A stretch of 64,000 nucleotides of DNA from Flavobacterium sp. JAS (GTDB lineage: Bacteria > Bacteroidota > Bacteroidia > Flavobacteriales > Flavobacteriaceae). How positions within the stretch are numbered: position 1 is the stretch's first letter; each line of letters starts with the position of its first letter. Position numbers and translations under genes: made by a program. The notes below the pieces were generated by a model. That model made no database searches. It worked only from the letters and a program-made list of their open reading frames with translations, and was not told where the DNA came from. Location: contig NZ_JAJMOX010000002.1 of NCBI RefSeq assembly GCF_020991455.1, positions 248,001-312,000 on the forward strand, written 5' to 3'. This document shows positions 48,829 through 59,781 of the stretch, one piece after another.

Positions 48829-51800
48829 ATGTCCCCAAAAAAATATCTTAGAGTTCTTGTTATCTTATTTTTTACAATAAATAGTTTGTTTTCTCAAAAT
48901 ACATTTGAAGACTATCAATTTAGGCTATTAAATAAGGAGACTTCAAAAAGTGGCATATATACCATTACACAGGATCAGTCAGGTTTTTTGTGGATTGGTA
49001 CCAATGGTGCAGGTTTATTTAAATACGATGGAATAAGTTATGTGGCTTATGAGCAAAATTCTAAACTCCCTAATTCGATCAATAGTAATCTTATTTATGT
49101 TACTTATGTAGACACTCACAATAGGTTATGGATAGGTACAGATGAAGGATTATGTCTTTACAATCGAAATTTAAATACTTTTGAAAGTATTGACATTCAG
49201 AAAAAAATAAAAAAAGAAACTGTAATTTCTGTAAAGAGTATTATAGAAGACAACAATGGGAATCTTTTTTTGGGAACGTTTAATAGTGATTTGCTGAAAC
49301 TAAATATTAAATCCCGTGAAATTACCAAGATTAAGACAAATGTTTCAAATACAGAAAATTACCTTGTCAATTGCCTGGTAAAAGATAAAAAAGGGACTAT
49401 TTATCTGGGGACTAACTTTGGTCTAAAAGCAGTTGATCCTATAAAAAATGAGATTAAAGAATTAAACATTGGCAAAAACAATGAAATACTTTCTTTAAAT
49501 ATTGTTTCCATGTTTATAGACAGCACGCAAAATCTCTGGATTGGCAATGGATTTAAAGGACTTGTAAAGGTCGATTTAAATTCTAAAGTTAAAGAAGCTG
49601 CATACTATCCTATTACCAGAAAAAGAATTATGTCAATACTGGCAACAGATTATAAGACAATTCTTTGCGCCACAGAAAATGATGGTTTAATCATTGTAAA
49701 CGATCAGGGTATTGTTCAAAAAAAATACGCAAACAGTAAATACAATAATCGAAGTTTAGGTTCAAATTCTGTTTGGTCTTTATTTTTAGATAAAGAAAAT
49801 AGAATTTGGCTGGGGTATTACAATAAAGGCTTAGGTGTTTTTGATAAAATAAACAGCAAAGTAAGTATTATCGAGAGTTTGCCCGGAAATTCACAGTCCT
49901 TACAAACCAATTGTGTTACCGGTATTGCCAAAGATCATCAAGATCAGTTGTGGATTTCTATGGAAGGCGGAGGAGTTGATGTTTACAATACAATAACTAA
50001 AAGTTTTAAGCATATTACCAAGTCTGACCCAAGTTTTTATTGGGGATTAACCAATGATAATATAACAAATGTATTTATTGATAAAAAGCAAAACATCTGG
50101 TTATCAAGCTGGAATGAAGGAGTTTTTATTTTAAAAAAAGGTAGCAATAAGTTTATTAACTACAGCACAAAAAACACTCCCGGTTTGGCATCAGACAATA
50201 TCATGAGTATTGCTGAAGATTCCAGAGGTGTAATCTGGATTGGGACTTTTTCAAAAGGACTGCATTATTACACTGCTTCAGATGGTCAATTTCATCATTG
50301 TAATTCTAAACCATTTTATGAAAGTGGAATAATAAATTCAGACATTAGAAAGGTAATGACAGATTCAGATGATGCTGTCTGGGTGGGTTCAACAACAGGT
50401 TTGTACAAGGTTAATACAAAAGATTTTCTTTCTTTTTCAGTAACATCTTTTCGGGATAAAATGTCTGAAAAGCTTAAAAATCATAAAAGTATACATACTA
50501 TCAATACCTTATATGAGTCCAAAAACAAAGAAATTTGGATTGGTACTGATGGAGCCGGATTATTTAGCTATAATAAAAAAACAGCCAACATAAAATGGTA
50601 TATAAACTTCAAAGGTCTGAACGAAAAGTCCATTTCATCTATTGTAGAATCAAATGACGGATGTATTTGGTTAAGCGGAAAAAAAGGAATTACCAAACTT
50701 GATTTAAAAAACAATACTACTGCAAATTACTCTATCTACGACGGTTTATTGGGAAATGATTTTAATAACAATGCTGTCCTGAAAGACGAAAAAGGATTGC
50801 TTTATTTTGGAAGTTATGAAGGTTTAAATTATTTTAATCCTCCCAGTTTGGTTAAAAGTAAAAAACAGCTGCCGGTTTACTTAACAGATCTGAAACTTTT
50901 TAATAAATCAGTAGGTCCGCTTGAAAAAAACTCACCCTTAATAAAAGTAATATCACAGACAAAAAAGATAATTCTTAAGCATGATCAGTCTGTATTTACA
51001 ATTGATTTTATTGCTGTAAATTATTCTTTTCCTGCCAGAAATGAATTTGCTTATTACTTAGAAGGATTTGAAGATTCATGGAATTACGTGGGCAGTAAAC
51101 GGTCGGCGACCTATACTAACTTAGCACCGGGAAAGTATGTCTTTAAGCTGAAAGCTTCCGAAAAAAATGGAGTCTGGAATCAAAATCCGCTGGAATTAGA
51201 AATTGAAATTTTACCACCTTGGTGGAAAACACCTTTTGCTTATCTGTTTTATTCTCTGTTACTATTAGCGGCAATTTATTTTGCCAATCAATACTATCAA
51301 AATCGTTTTAAACAAAAACAAATGATAGAATTTGAACAGAAAAAAGCAATTCAAATTGAAAAATTAAACAATAAAAAATTACAATTTTTCACCAATATCT
51401 CGCATGAATTCAGAACGCCGCTTACTTTAATTTTAAACCCGTTAGGTGATATATTGAAGAACAATAATCTGGATTTACCAGAGAATGTATTGAGTAAATT
51501 ACAGACTATTCAAAAAAGTTCAGACAGACTTTCAAGATTAATCAATGAGCTGATGGATTTCAATCAGCTGCAATTTAATAAAATGCCTTTAAAAGTACAA
51601 CTGATTGAAGTAGTAGGTTTTACAAAGGAAATTGTTAGTTATTTTGATGAAGAAGCCTTAAGTCGGGGAATTCAATTGCATTATGAATCAAATAAAAAAA
51701 CATTAAAAGATTGGGTTGACCCTAAAATGTTCGAGAAAATTATTTTTAACGTCATTTCAAATGCCTTTAAGGTTACTCCTGATAAGGGAAAAATAACAAT

Positions 51801-52965
51801 AAAAATTGCGGTCAACGAAGAATTAGTTCATTTCCCTTTGATAAATTCAACCAATACAAATCCTTCTTTTGAAGTTATTGTTGAAGATACAGGTTCGGGA
51901 TTGGATAAAAAGGATATTAAGAAAATTTTTGACCGTTTTTATCAGGTAAATAATTTGAATAAAGCCTATTATGGAAGTACCGGAATAGGATTGGAGGTTG
52001 TTCGCGGATTTGTAGAATTGCACAAAGGAAAGATTGAAGTAGAGAGTCAATTGGGGGTTGGAACTACTTTTAAACTGCTATTTCCACTAGGAAAGGAATT
52101 CTTTAATGAAAACGAAGTAATGCCGGAGGAATTTAAAAAGGAGAAAAAAATAAGTTTCACACCAATTGCCGAAAAATCTGTCATTGAACCATCAGATGAT
52201 GAGGAGAAACAAGATAGAGTTTATACTATTTTGATTGTTGAAGATAATGCTGAATTGCGAAATTATTTAAAAAATGAACTCAAAAAAGAGTACAAAGTTT
52301 TAACAGCAGAAAATGGTCAGGTGGGTTTGGAATTAGCTTTACAAAAACTGCCTGATTTGATTTTAACAGATGTTATTATGCCAGTTATGAATGGATTAGA
52401 ACTGTGTGCAAGTATTAAAGCAGATTTAAAAACCAGTCATATTCCGTTGATGATGTTGTCTGCAAAAGCATTGATAAATGACAGATTAGAAGGTATTGAT
52501 TCTGGTGCAGATATGTATTTGAGCAAACCGTTTGATATGGATATTCTACGATCCAGCTTAATTCAGCTCATAAAAAGCAGACAGATTATGTTTAATAAAT
52601 TTTATAACGGAATTACTCCAAAAGCAAAAGAAAAAACAACGACTTTGGATAATGAATTTATAAAAAATGTTCTGAATTACATTAATCAAAACATTAGTGA
52701 ATATGAGTTGAGTGTTGAGGTTCTGGCTTCAAACGTGTTTTTAAGCAGAAGCCAATTATACCGAAAAATAAAAACACTAACAGGGGTAACCGTAAATGAA
52801 TTTATACGTAATGTTCGTTTAGAAAAAGCAAAAGAGCTAATAGAGTTAGGGAATGATAATATGTCTGAGATTAGTATTAAAGTTGGTTTTAGTTCACCTT
52901 CTTATTTTACAAAATGTTATAAAGAAAAATTCGGATATCTGCCCACACACAATAAAAAGCAATAG
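48829..52965 (+). CDS. Hybrid two-component system sensor/regulator (HTCS)
   Basis: The 1378-residue protein has a signal peptide, two runs of Reg_prop beta-propeller repeats ('QDQSGFLWIGTNGAGLFKYDG' and many like it, about 25-690), a Y_Y_Y domain (about 730-795), one membrane helix (about 803-822), HisKA with H859 in 'NISHEFRTPLT', HATPase_c ('EDTGSGLDKKDIKKIFDRFY'), a receiver domain with D1181 in 'LILTDVIMPVMNG', and an AraC-type HTH (about 1280-1375). Periplasmic binding of a xylan fragment would switch on nearby genes. It lies upstream of the second susCD pair, the most likely target. No break was seen in any domain. Confidence 0.96.
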   Translation: MSPKKYLRVLVILFFTINSLFSQNTFEDYQFRLLNKETSKSGIYTITQDQSGFLWIGTNGAGLFKYDGISYVAYEQNSKLPNSINSNLIYVTYVDTHNRLWIGTDEGLCLYNRNLNTFESIDIQKKIKKETVISVKSIIEDNNGNLFLGTFNSDLLKLNIKSREITKIKTNVSNTENYLVNCLVKDKKGTIYLGTNFGLKAVDPIKNEIKELNIGKNNEILSLNIVSMFIDSTQNLWIGNGFKGLVKVDLNSKVKEAAYYPITRKRIMSILATDYKTILCATENDGLIIVNDQGIVQKKYANSKYNNRSLGSNSVWSLFLDKENRIWLGYYNKGLGVFDKINSKVSIIESLPGNSQSLQTNCVTGIAKDHQDQLWISMEGGGVDVYNTITKSFKHITKSDPSFYWGLTNDNITNVFIDKKQNIWLSSWNEGVFILKKGSNKFINYSTKNTPGLASDNIMSIAEDSRGVIWIGTFSKGLHYYTASDGQFHHCNSKPFYESGIINSDIRKVMTDSDDAVWVGSTTGLYKVNTKDFLSFSVTSFRDKMSEKLKNHKSIHTINTLYESKNKEIWIGTDGAGLFSYNKKTANIKWYINFKGLNEKSISSIVESNDGCIWLSGKKGITKLDLKNNTTANYSIYDGLLGNDFNNNAVLKDEKGLLYFGSYEGLNYFNPPSLVKSKKQLPVYLTDLKLFNKSVGPLEKNSPLIKVISQTKKIILKHDQSVFTIDFIAVNYSFPARNEFAYYLEGFEDSWNYVGSKRSATYTNLAPGKYVFKLKASEKNGVWNQNPLELEIEILPPWWKTPFAYLFYSLLLLAAIYFANQYYQNRFKQKQMIEFEQKKAIQIEKLNNKKLQFFTNISHEFRTPLTLILNPLGDILKNNNLDLPENVLSKLQTIQKSSDRLSRLINELMDFNQLQFNKMPLKVQLIEVVGFTKEIVSYFDEEALSRGIQLHYESNKKTLKDWVDPKMFEKIIFNVISNAFKVTPDKGKITIKIAVNEELVHFPLINSTNTNPSFEVIVEDTGSGLDKKDIKKIFDRFYQVNNLNKAYYGSTGIGLEVVRGFVELHKGKIEVESQLGVGTTFKLLFPLGKEFFNENEVMPEEFKKEKKISFTPIAEKSVIEPSDDEEKQDRVYTILIVEDNAELRNYLKNELKKEYKVLTAENGQVGLELALQKLPDLILTDVIMPVMNGLELCASIKADLKTSHIPLMMLSAKALINDRLEGIDSGADMYLSKPFDMDILRSSLIQLIKSRQIMFNKFYNGITPKAKEKTTTLDNEFIKNVLNYINQNISEYELSVEVLASNVFLSRSQLYRKIKTLTGVTVNEFIRNVRLEKAKELIELGNDNMSEISIKVGFSSPSYFTKCYKEKFGYLPTHNKKQ

Positions 52966-53582
52966 TGCTATTGAAAAGTCCTTGAGAATTGAATATTAGA
53001 GTTTCAGTTTGAGAGCGTCTGAATAAAAAAAACAGAAAAGAGGCTGTTTCACTTACTGGTGAGACGGCCTCTTTTTTTTGTTTTAATAAATAATCGATTT
53101 CAGAAATACAGTCAGGATCAAATTATTGAAAATAGAATGAATTAACATTAAAAATCACTTTTAGATAATTATTAAAAAGCTATAAATCATGTTTTTTTTT
53201 ATTTCATACTCAAAAAACCGACAGCAATATTAGGAATCCCTTATTTGGGTGTTTTGTGTTTAAATATTTGATAAATAAGTAATTATGTGTTTTTTGAAGG
53301 TTTCGTGCTACAAATTTGATAGTTTTTGCAACATTTTTAATATGTAAAATTTATGTTAACCTTATATTTTTGGATTCAAAGAAAATCAAATAATCTAAGA
53401 AGTAAGTATTAACATTTTTTAAAAAATTACCGCATGAAATGAAAACTAAAATTATTTATTGTATGCCTTTTTTAATTCAATTGAAAGGATCGAAAATAGC
53501 CTTTAAGCTAATTTGAGAATCAAAACGATAAATAAACTTTACAACCAAACAACTATTTAAACTAATCAAAAAACCACTAAAA
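52966..53582 (+). other. Intergenic interval before susC2
   Basis: About 600 bases with no gene. It contains the terminator at 53036 and a TAnnTTTG box (TATTTTTG, 53365-53372) without a clear -33 TTG, a possible activator-dependent promoter for susC2. No LacI-type site was found here. Confidence 0.45.
53036..53079 (+). terminator. Terminator after the HTCS gene
   Basis: AAAAGAGGC-GTTTCAC and GTGAGAC-GCCTCTTTT form a long stem with one mismatch, followed by an eight-base T-run. It separates the HTCS from susC2. Confidence 0.85.
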
Positions 53583-56500
53583 ATGATTTTAAAATTTAGA
53601 ATTGCAATAATCACATTGCTAATAATCTGCAGTCAGAATTTGATTGCACAAACAAAGACGGTACAGGGGGTAATTACCGATCCTTCAGGATTTCCTTTGC
53701 CCGGTGCCAGCGTTAATGTAGAAGGTTCAAAAAACAGTGCATCAACAGATTTTGACGGTAAATACTCTTTAAAAGGAGTTAACGCTACAGATAAAATAAC
53801 GTTCTCTTATGTAGGCTTGGTTCCGCAAACAATTACTGTTGGTACCAGAGAAAGAATTGATGTTGTATTAGCACTGTCTACACAAAGCTTAAATGAAGTT
53901 GTAGTAGCTTATGGTACTCAAAAAAGAACCAAGGTTACGGGAGCAATTTCGACCGTAAGTTCAAAAGATATTGCTGCGGTTCCTATTACTAATGCAGAAT
54001 CGGCTTTGCAAGGACGTGCGGCAGGTGTTACTGTTGTAAATGGTGCGCCGGGTTCAAGTCCTACTGTTAGTATTCGTGGTTTATCTACAATGGGTAACAG
54101 TGCTCCATTATACGTAATTGATGGGGTTTTAACAGGTAATCTTTCAGGTTTAAGTCCTAATGATATTGAGAGTATTTCAGTTTTAAAAGATGCTTCTACT
54201 ACGGCATTATACGGTTCAAAAGCTTTTAATGGGGTTATTGTGGTTACTACTAAAAAAGGAAAAAAAGGTCCGGGGCAGCTAAATTTTAGTACATATGTAG
54301 GTGGACAAACGGTTACAAAAAGATATGATGTATTAAATACACAGCAATATTTGCAATATGCCAAAGACTTAGGAAGTGATTTAACAGCAAGAGCTGCTGA
54401 ATTTGGAAATATAAATACCAACTGGCAGGATCAGATTTTTCAAACCGGTCTAATGCAGGATTATAATTTAAGTTTTTCAAATGGTACAGAGACTTCTACA
54501 AGCCGTTATTCTGCTGAATATATGAAACAAGAAGGTGCTATTGTTAACACTGGTTTTGAACGTTATTCTTTTAGATCTAATAATACGCAGGATATTGGAA
54601 AACTAAGAGTTGGAAGCAATATAGGTGTATCTTTTAGCACTACTAATCCGGAGCGTAGTTCAGGAGGTAGAACATTATTAGAGCATGCTATTAAAATGGC
54701 GCCTTATTTCCCTATTTACAATTCAAATAATTTAGGCGGATACCAAGGCCCTAGTGCAATTGATGGTAACGATGCCGAAAATCCTGTACGTGTAGCCAAT
54801 TTGGGTTATCAAAAAATTAATGGATTATCTATAATTGGAAACATCTTTGCAGAATTGGAACTTTACAAAGGTTTAAAATTCAGATCACAAGTTTCCTTAG
54901 ATTATTATACAAGTAAGGATCACACTTTTGTTCCAAGTTTTCAGGATGGTTCTTATCATAAACAAGCATTTTCGACAACAAATGAAACAAATGGACAAGG
55001 CCAGACTATTGTCTTTGATAACAGTTTAACCTATAAAACTACTATTGCAGGAAAACATAATCTTGAGGTATTAGGAGTTATTACTAAAATTGATGGAAAA
55101 TCGCAAACTCTTGCAGCAGGAAGCCGTTACAGTATTTCAGACGAAATCGATCAGTTGCGATATAATGAAGGTAGTTTAGGTTCAGCCAATTATGTAGAAA
55201 AAAATATTGGTTATATCGCTCGTATCAATTATGATTATAATGATAAATATTTGCTTGCGGTTTCAGGACGTAGAGACGCGTCGTCTCGTTTTGGAGCCAA
55301 TAACCGTTGGGGTAATTTCTACTCAGTTGCTGTAGGTTGGAACATAGCCAAAGAAGATTTTATGGCAAATTCTATTTTCAGTACATTAAAACTTAGAGCA
55401 AGTACAGGAACAACAGGAAATGACAGGATAGATAACTATCAATATAGTGCAACATTAATTGCAAATTATAATTATCCAATTGGCGGAGCAAATGCACCAG
55501 GTGTATCTTTAGGAGTTGCTTCAAATCCAGATTTGAAATGGGAGTCAAAACTAGACAGAAATATAGGTGTAGATTTTGCTTTATTTGACGATAAATTCAC
55601 AGGTACTTTAGAATATTTCAACAATAAAAGTAGCGATATTCTTTTTGCGGTGCCCCTTCCTGCTTCTGTAGGATCGGCTGGTGGCGGAACTCAAATTCAA
55701 AATGTTGCTGATGTAAAAGTACACGGATTCGAAATATCATTAGGTTACAATGACAGAAAAGGAGATTTTACATGGTCTGCAGTAGCTAATTTAGGAACAA
55801 GTAAAAACGAAGTAACCGGTTTAGCACCGGGAGTAACAAGTGTTTTAGGTGGTCCAACAGCCAGAGCAGGTCTTGAAAGCTTTTCGAGATTAGAAGTAGG
55901 TCAGCCGTTATTCTATTTTTATGGATATCAAACCAATGGAATTTATCAAAATCAGGCAGAAGTTGATGCTGTTTTCGGACCAGGTCAAACAACGATCAAA
56001 CCGGGAGATATTAAAATTGTTGACCGCGATGGCAATAAGATAATTAATTCAGATGATAAAACAAATATTGGGAATCCATATCCGGATTTTACTTATGGTT
56101 TAAATCTTAGTGCAGCTTACAAAAATTTCGATTTTAACTGCTTTATATCAGGAGTTCAAGGAAACGATATTTACAACGCAAATACTTTTGATCTAGTTGG
56201 TATGAATCGTTTGTTTAATGCCAGTACTGCTGTATTAGACAGAGCAATTGTTGTAAATGGTGTTGTCACAAATCCATCTGCTACTTTACCAAGAGCGCAA
56301 GGTGCAGATATCAACTGGTCGTCTGCAAACCAGCGTTATATTGAAGATGGATCGTATACAAGACTAAAAAATATAGCCTTAGGTTATACATTTTCCGGAG
56401 ATGCATTTAAGACTTATTTCTCAAAAATAAGATTCTATGTAAGCGGGCAAAACTTAATTACAGTTACAAAATATGACGGTTTAGACCCTGAGATCGCACG

Positions 56501-56591
56501 TGCAGACGCTAATGCAAATTCTGCAGGTATTGATTTAGGAAGATATCCACAACCAAAATCTGTGATTTTTGGACTTGATGTTACATTTTAA
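53583..56591 (+). CDS. SusC-like TonB-dependent outer-membrane transporter (second pair)
   Basis: The 1002-residue protein has a signal peptide ('LLIICSQNLIAQ'), a carboxypeptidase-regulatory-like domain (about 25-105, 'VQGVITDPSGFPLPGASVNVEG'), a plug (about 110-215, 'ALQGRAAGVTVVNGAPGS', 'SVLKDASTTALYGSKAFNGV') and a barrel ending in 'FGLDVTF'. It differs clearly in sequence from the first SusC, so it is not a recent copy. The SusD partner is 13 bases downstream. It probably imports a different xylan fragment and may be under HTCS control, since no LacI-type site precedes it. Confidence 0.95.
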   Translation: MILKFRIAIITLLIICSQNLIAQTKTVQGVITDPSGFPLPGASVNVEGSKNSASTDFDGKYSLKGVNATDKITFSYVGLVPQTITVGTRERIDVVLALSTQSLNEVVVAYGTQKRTKVTGAISTVSSKDIAAVPITNAESALQGRAAGVTVVNGAPGSSPTVSIRGLSTMGNSAPLYVIDGVLTGNLSGLSPNDIESISVLKDASTTALYGSKAFNGVIVVTTKKGKKGPGQLNFSTYVGGQTVTKRYDVLNTQQYLQYAKDLGSDLTARAAEFGNINTNWQDQIFQTGLMQDYNLSFSNGTETSTSRYSAEYMKQEGAIVNTGFERYSFRSNNTQDIGKLRVGSNIGVSFSTTNPERSSGGRTLLEHAIKMAPYFPIYNSNNLGGYQGPSAIDGNDAENPVRVANLGYQKINGLSIIGNIFAELELYKGLKFRSQVSLDYYTSKDHTFVPSFQDGSYHKQAFSTTNETNGQGQTIVFDNSLTYKTTIAGKHNLEVLGVITKIDGKSQTLAAGSRYSISDEIDQLRYNEGSLGSANYVEKNIGYIARINYDYNDKYLLAVSGRRDASSRFGANNRWGNFYSVAVGWNIAKEDFMANSIFSTLKLRASTGTTGNDRIDNYQYSATLIANYNYPIGGANAPGVSLGVASNPDLKWESKLDRNIGVDFALFDDKFTGTLEYFNNKSSDILFAVPLPASVGSAGGGTQIQNVADVKVHGFEISLGYNDRKGDFTWSAVANLGTSKNEVTGLAPGVTSVLGGPTARAGLESFSRLEVGQPLFYFYGYQTNGIYQNQAEVDAVFGPGQTTIKPGDIKIVDRDGNKIINSDDKTNIGNPYPDFTYGLNLSAAYKNFDFNCFISGVQGNDIYNANTFDLVGMNRLFNASTAVLDRAIVVNGVVTNPSATLPRAQGADINWSSANQRYIEDGSYTRLKNIALGYTFSGDAFKTYFSKIRFYVSGQNLITVTKYDGLDPEIARADANANSAGIDLGRYPQPKSVIFGLDVTF

Positions 56592-56604
56592 TTTATAAAA
56601 GATA

Positions 56605-58098
56605 ATGAGAAAAATAAAATATATACTTATAGTGCTGTCCGGAGTTTTAACTATAACTTCATGTGACACTGGTGAATTAGAATTGACTAATCCCAACACT
56701 TTATCGCCTGAAACTTTCTTTAAAAGTGAAGCACAGGTGCAGTCCTCTATAAATGCATCCTATGCAGGTCTACAGACAAGAGGACTTTACGGAAGAAATT
56801 TTTCTTTTGCAATGGATCTTATGGCTCATGATGCTTTAGGAAACCCACAATTAGAAGGAAACAAAAAGCCATTCCAGGATTTTTCTTTTAATGGAGGAAA
56901 TGATATTATTCAATATTATTGGGAAGCCTGTTACATAGGGATATCCAGAGCTAATTTTGTGCTGGATAATGAGCCGAAAATAAATGCTCTTCCAAATTCT
57001 GTTTTATCGCAAGAGAAAAAGAACAAATATTTAGGGGAAGCTCATTTTTTAAGAGCCTATTATTATTTTCTTTTAGTGAAACGATTTGGAGATCTACCAA
57101 TTTATAAAACAGGGACTATTATTGGCAAAGGAAGAAGCCCTAAGGCAGAAGTTTATGCCTTGATTGAAGAGGATCTTGTATTTGCGTCTAAAAATCTTTT
57201 GCCTAGAGCAACAGAAGCAGCAGGGAGAGCTAATAAAGAAGCAGCTTACGCTTATCTCGGAAAAGTATTGTTATACGAAAAAAAATATGATGAGGCCTTG
57301 GTTGCTTTTAATAGCGTTACCGGATTCAGCCTTGAAGATAAAGGCAGTTTTTACAACAACTTTATGGCAGAAACAGAACACGGTAAAGAATCCATTTTTG
57401 AAATTGAATTTGACGAGAAAAACGGAACAGGTGATCAATGGGGTGCAGTTGGTGATAGCCAGGGAACTGGTTTTGAAGAGTCTACGCTTAGAGGACAGGA
57501 ATACGGTAACCTAAGCTGGTATAACGTGTATCCGTCAGACGATTTATTAGATTCGTATGAAGTAGGCGATGACCGTTTCGGAGATACTTTTTATGTACCA
57601 GGTTCAACTTATTTAAAAGGAACCAAGGTAATGATAGCAAGTAATTTTACGACCTCTGCAGGTATTAGAAGAGCGGGCTGGAAAAAATATCAAAACTATT
57701 ACATTAGAGAAGATGAAGCGACACGTTCAAGTATTAATTTCAAAGTGATGCGTTACGCAGATGTACTGCTTATGAAAGCCGAATGTGAAAACCAAAGAGC
57801 AGGAGGATCACAAACTACAGCAATTGCATATATTAAAGAAGTTAGAGACAGAGCCAATTTAGCAACTAACATTACGGCTACAAAAGATGCTGTTTTTAAA
57901 GCAATTGTTCATGAACGTAAAGTAGAGTTTGCTGGTGAGCAAAGCCGTTTTGATGATATTATGAGATGGGGTAACGCCAGTACTGAATTAGCAGGTACTG
58001 GTTTTCAAGCTGGTAAAAGTGAGTTATGGCCAATACCAAATAGAGAAACATCATCTAATCCTAATATAAAACCAAGTGATAATAATCCTGGTTACTAA
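56605..58098 (+). CDS. SusD/RagB-like glycan-binding lipoprotein (second pair)
   Basis: The 497-residue protein has a lipoprotein signal ('VLTITSC', lipidated C20), helical SusD-type repeats ('LGEAHFLRAYYYFLLVKRFGDLPIY', 'EAAYAYLGKVLLYEKKYDEALVAFN') and the closing block 'IVHERKVEFAGEQSRFDDIMRWG' with an 'NNPGY' end. It should bind glycan at the surface with the preceding SusC. The length is typical. It ends the forward run; a strong terminator follows. Confidence 0.95.
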   Translation: MRKIKYILIVLSGVLTITSCDTGELELTNPNTLSPETFFKSEAQVQSSINASYAGLQTRGLYGRNFSFAMDLMAHDALGNPQLEGNKKPFQDFSFNGGNDIIQYYWEACYIGISRANFVLDNEPKINALPNSVLSQEKKNKYLGEAHFLRAYYYFLLVKRFGDLPIYKTGTIIGKGRSPKAEVYALIEEDLVFASKNLLPRATEAAGRANKEAAYAYLGKVLLYEKKYDEALVAFNSVTGFSLEDKGSFYNNFMAETEHGKESIFEIEFDEKNGTGDQWGAVGDSQGTGFEESTLRGQEYGNLSWYNVYPSDDLLDSYEVGDDRFGDTFYVPGSTYLKGTKVMIASNFTTSAGIRRAGWKKYQNYYIREDEATRSSINFKVMRYADVLLMKAECENQRAGGSQTTAIAYIKEVRDRANLATNITATKDAVFKAIVHERKVEFAGEQSRFDDIMRWGNASTELAGTGFQAGKSELWPIPNRETSSNPNIKPSDNNPGY

Positions 58099-58139
58099 AA
58101 AATTAAATTTTGGTAGTTTGAGTTAAGTTAGTAATTTGG

Positions 58140-58168
58140 CAAACAGCGCATTTTTAATGCGCTGTTTG
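58140..58168 (+). terminator. Terminator after susD2
   Basis: CAAACAGCGCATT and AATGCGCTGTTTG form a perfect 13-bp stem with a TTT loop, followed by TTGTTTT. It sits between convergent genes. Confidence 0.85.
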
Positions 58169-58210
58169 TTGTTTTAGTAAGTACAGAATCCTTTCTTTTT
58201 CACAAGTCGT

Positions 58211-58277
58211 ATCTACATTCTAAAGATTAAAGTCTACATTCTAAAATCGATAATCTACAATCTACAATCCACAATCC
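58211..58277 (+). repeat. Degenerate TCTACAATC tandem tract
   Basis: TCTACATTC, TCTACATTC, TCTACAATC and TCTACAATC occur in spaced tandem between the convergent susD2 and symporter genes. No coding role was seen. Confidence 0.5.
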
Positions 58278-58278
58278 C

Positions 58279-59781
58279 TTAGCATTCTCTTCTTTCCTTT
58301 AAATCTGTTTCAATCTGAATTTCCATTTTTTTATCTATGCTGTAAAAACACAATAAAACTGCACTGATAATGAATATAAAGCCAGGATAAATACTTACCG
58401 AAAGTTTGATTCCTTCTACGGCTGCCGGTATCTGACTGACTTCTTCGGCTACATAGCCATATTTAGATAAAAAAGCCGCACCTAATGCGCCACCAATGCT
58501 TATCCCTATTTTCAGCCCGAAAATCATTACCGAAAAAACAGTTGCAGTCGCTCTACGGTTGTTTATCCATTCACTGTAATCCGCCACATCCGCAATCATA
58601 GTCCACAATAAAGGAATCGTTATTCCGTAAATAAACCCATGTAGTAGTTGGGTCAAAAAAACAAGTGCAATAGCTGTTCTATTATAAAAATTAAATAGCA
58701 GCAGACTTAGAGCAGATAGAAAAATAAAAGTGATGTAAATATTTCTTTTACCAAAGGAATCTGCAAGAAGCTTTGAAAACATAATTCCAAAAATCATAAA
58801 AATAATACCTCCGGCATTGAAAAGACTAAATGCAGAAGTGGGAGCATCTTTTGGCCATTGGAAACTGACAAATCCCATCGATGTCAATAAACTATTCAGA
58901 TGATCAATAAATGCAGTAAACCCAATATCATTCAAAAAAATAGTTTGTGCAACAGGATCTAAATAATACTTAAAATAGAAAACATACATTCCCCCTTTTA
59001 AAGACAAGGTTATAAATACCAGAACGGTAACCAGCAACATAACCAGCCAGGGTCCGTTTTTCGATAAATCAATAAAATCCTGCTTAACGGAAGATTCCTG
59101 ATTCTTTGCGGGTATAATTCTTTCCTTGGTAGTAAAAAAAGTGATTAATAAACAAATAACTCCCGTAATAGCAAATAAAATCATTGTATTTTGAAATCCA
59201 ACTGCTTTATCACCATGTCCCAGTATTAAAACAAATGGCAATAGAAGTGATTGAATTATAAATTGAGCAATCATTACCGCTACAAAACGATAGGAAGAAA
59301 GGCTGTTTCTCTCTTTCATATTACCCGTTAAAACACCACCTAAGGCAACATATGGCAAATTGTTTGCCGAATAAATGAGCACCAGAAAAAAGTAAGTCAG
59401 CAAAGCATAAATTGTTTTGCCGTTTTGGCTAAAATTTGGAGTTAAAAAAGAGATAACAGCAGCAATTCCAAAAGGCACTGCCGTCCATAATATCCATGGT
59501 CTGAATTTTCCCCATTGAGTTTGGGTTCTATCAGCAATTACCCCCATAATAATATTAAAAAAGGCTCCAATAAAACCACCGGTAAAGATAATAACACTTG
59601 CTGTGCCGGCAGGGATTTTATAGACATCCGTGTAAAAAAAAGCAAGGAAAGTCAACAGAGTCTGGAAAATCAGATTTGCAGCAAAATCACCTAAACCATA
59701 ACCTATTTTTTCTACTATAGAAAGCTTTTGCGATGTATTGCTTATAAATATACCTGCTGTTTTTTCTTTACTTTTTACCAT
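58279..59781 (-). CDS. GPH-family glycoside:cation symporter (second)
   Basis: The 500-residue protein is a close paralogue of the one at 21029: 'VEKIGYGLGDFAANLIFQTLLTFLAFFYTDVY', 'ADRTQTQWGKFRPWILWT', and 'IADVADYSEWINNRRATATVFS'. About 12 membrane helices are expected. It is transcribed away from the GH5 gene, with the divergent gap holding one strong and one weak LacI-type site. Two symporters in one locus suggest different import substrates, such as neutral versus acidic or arabinosylated oligosaccharides. Confidence 0.93.
   Translation of the reverse strand: MVKSKEKTAGIFISNTSQKLSIVEKIGYGLGDFAANLIFQTLLTFLAFFYTDVYKIPAGTASVIIFTGGFIGAFFNIIMGVIADRTQTQWGKFRPWILWTAVPFGIAAVISFLTPNFSQNGKTIYALLTYFFLVLIYSANNLPYVALGGVLTGNMKERNSLSSYRFVAVMIAQFIIQSLLLPFVLILGHGDKAVGFQNTMILFAITGVICLLITFFTTKERIIPAKNQESSVKQDFIDLSKNGPWLVMLLVTVLVFITLSLKGGMYVFYFKYYLDPVAQTIFLNDIGFTAFIDHLNSLLTSMGFVSFQWPKDAPTSAFSLFNAGGIIFMIFGIMFSKLLADSFGKRNIYITFIFLSALSLLLFNFYNRTAIALVFLTQLLHGFIYGITIPLLWTMIADVADYSEWINNRRATATVFSVMIFGLKIGISIGGALGAAFLSKYGYVAEEVSQIPAAVEGIKLSVSIYPGFIFIISAVLLCFYSIDKKMEIQIETDLKERREC

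Noticed and set aside
53918..54421. 167-codon minus-strand frame opposite susC2
   Set aside because: Antisense shadow of the plug domain of a clear SusC.
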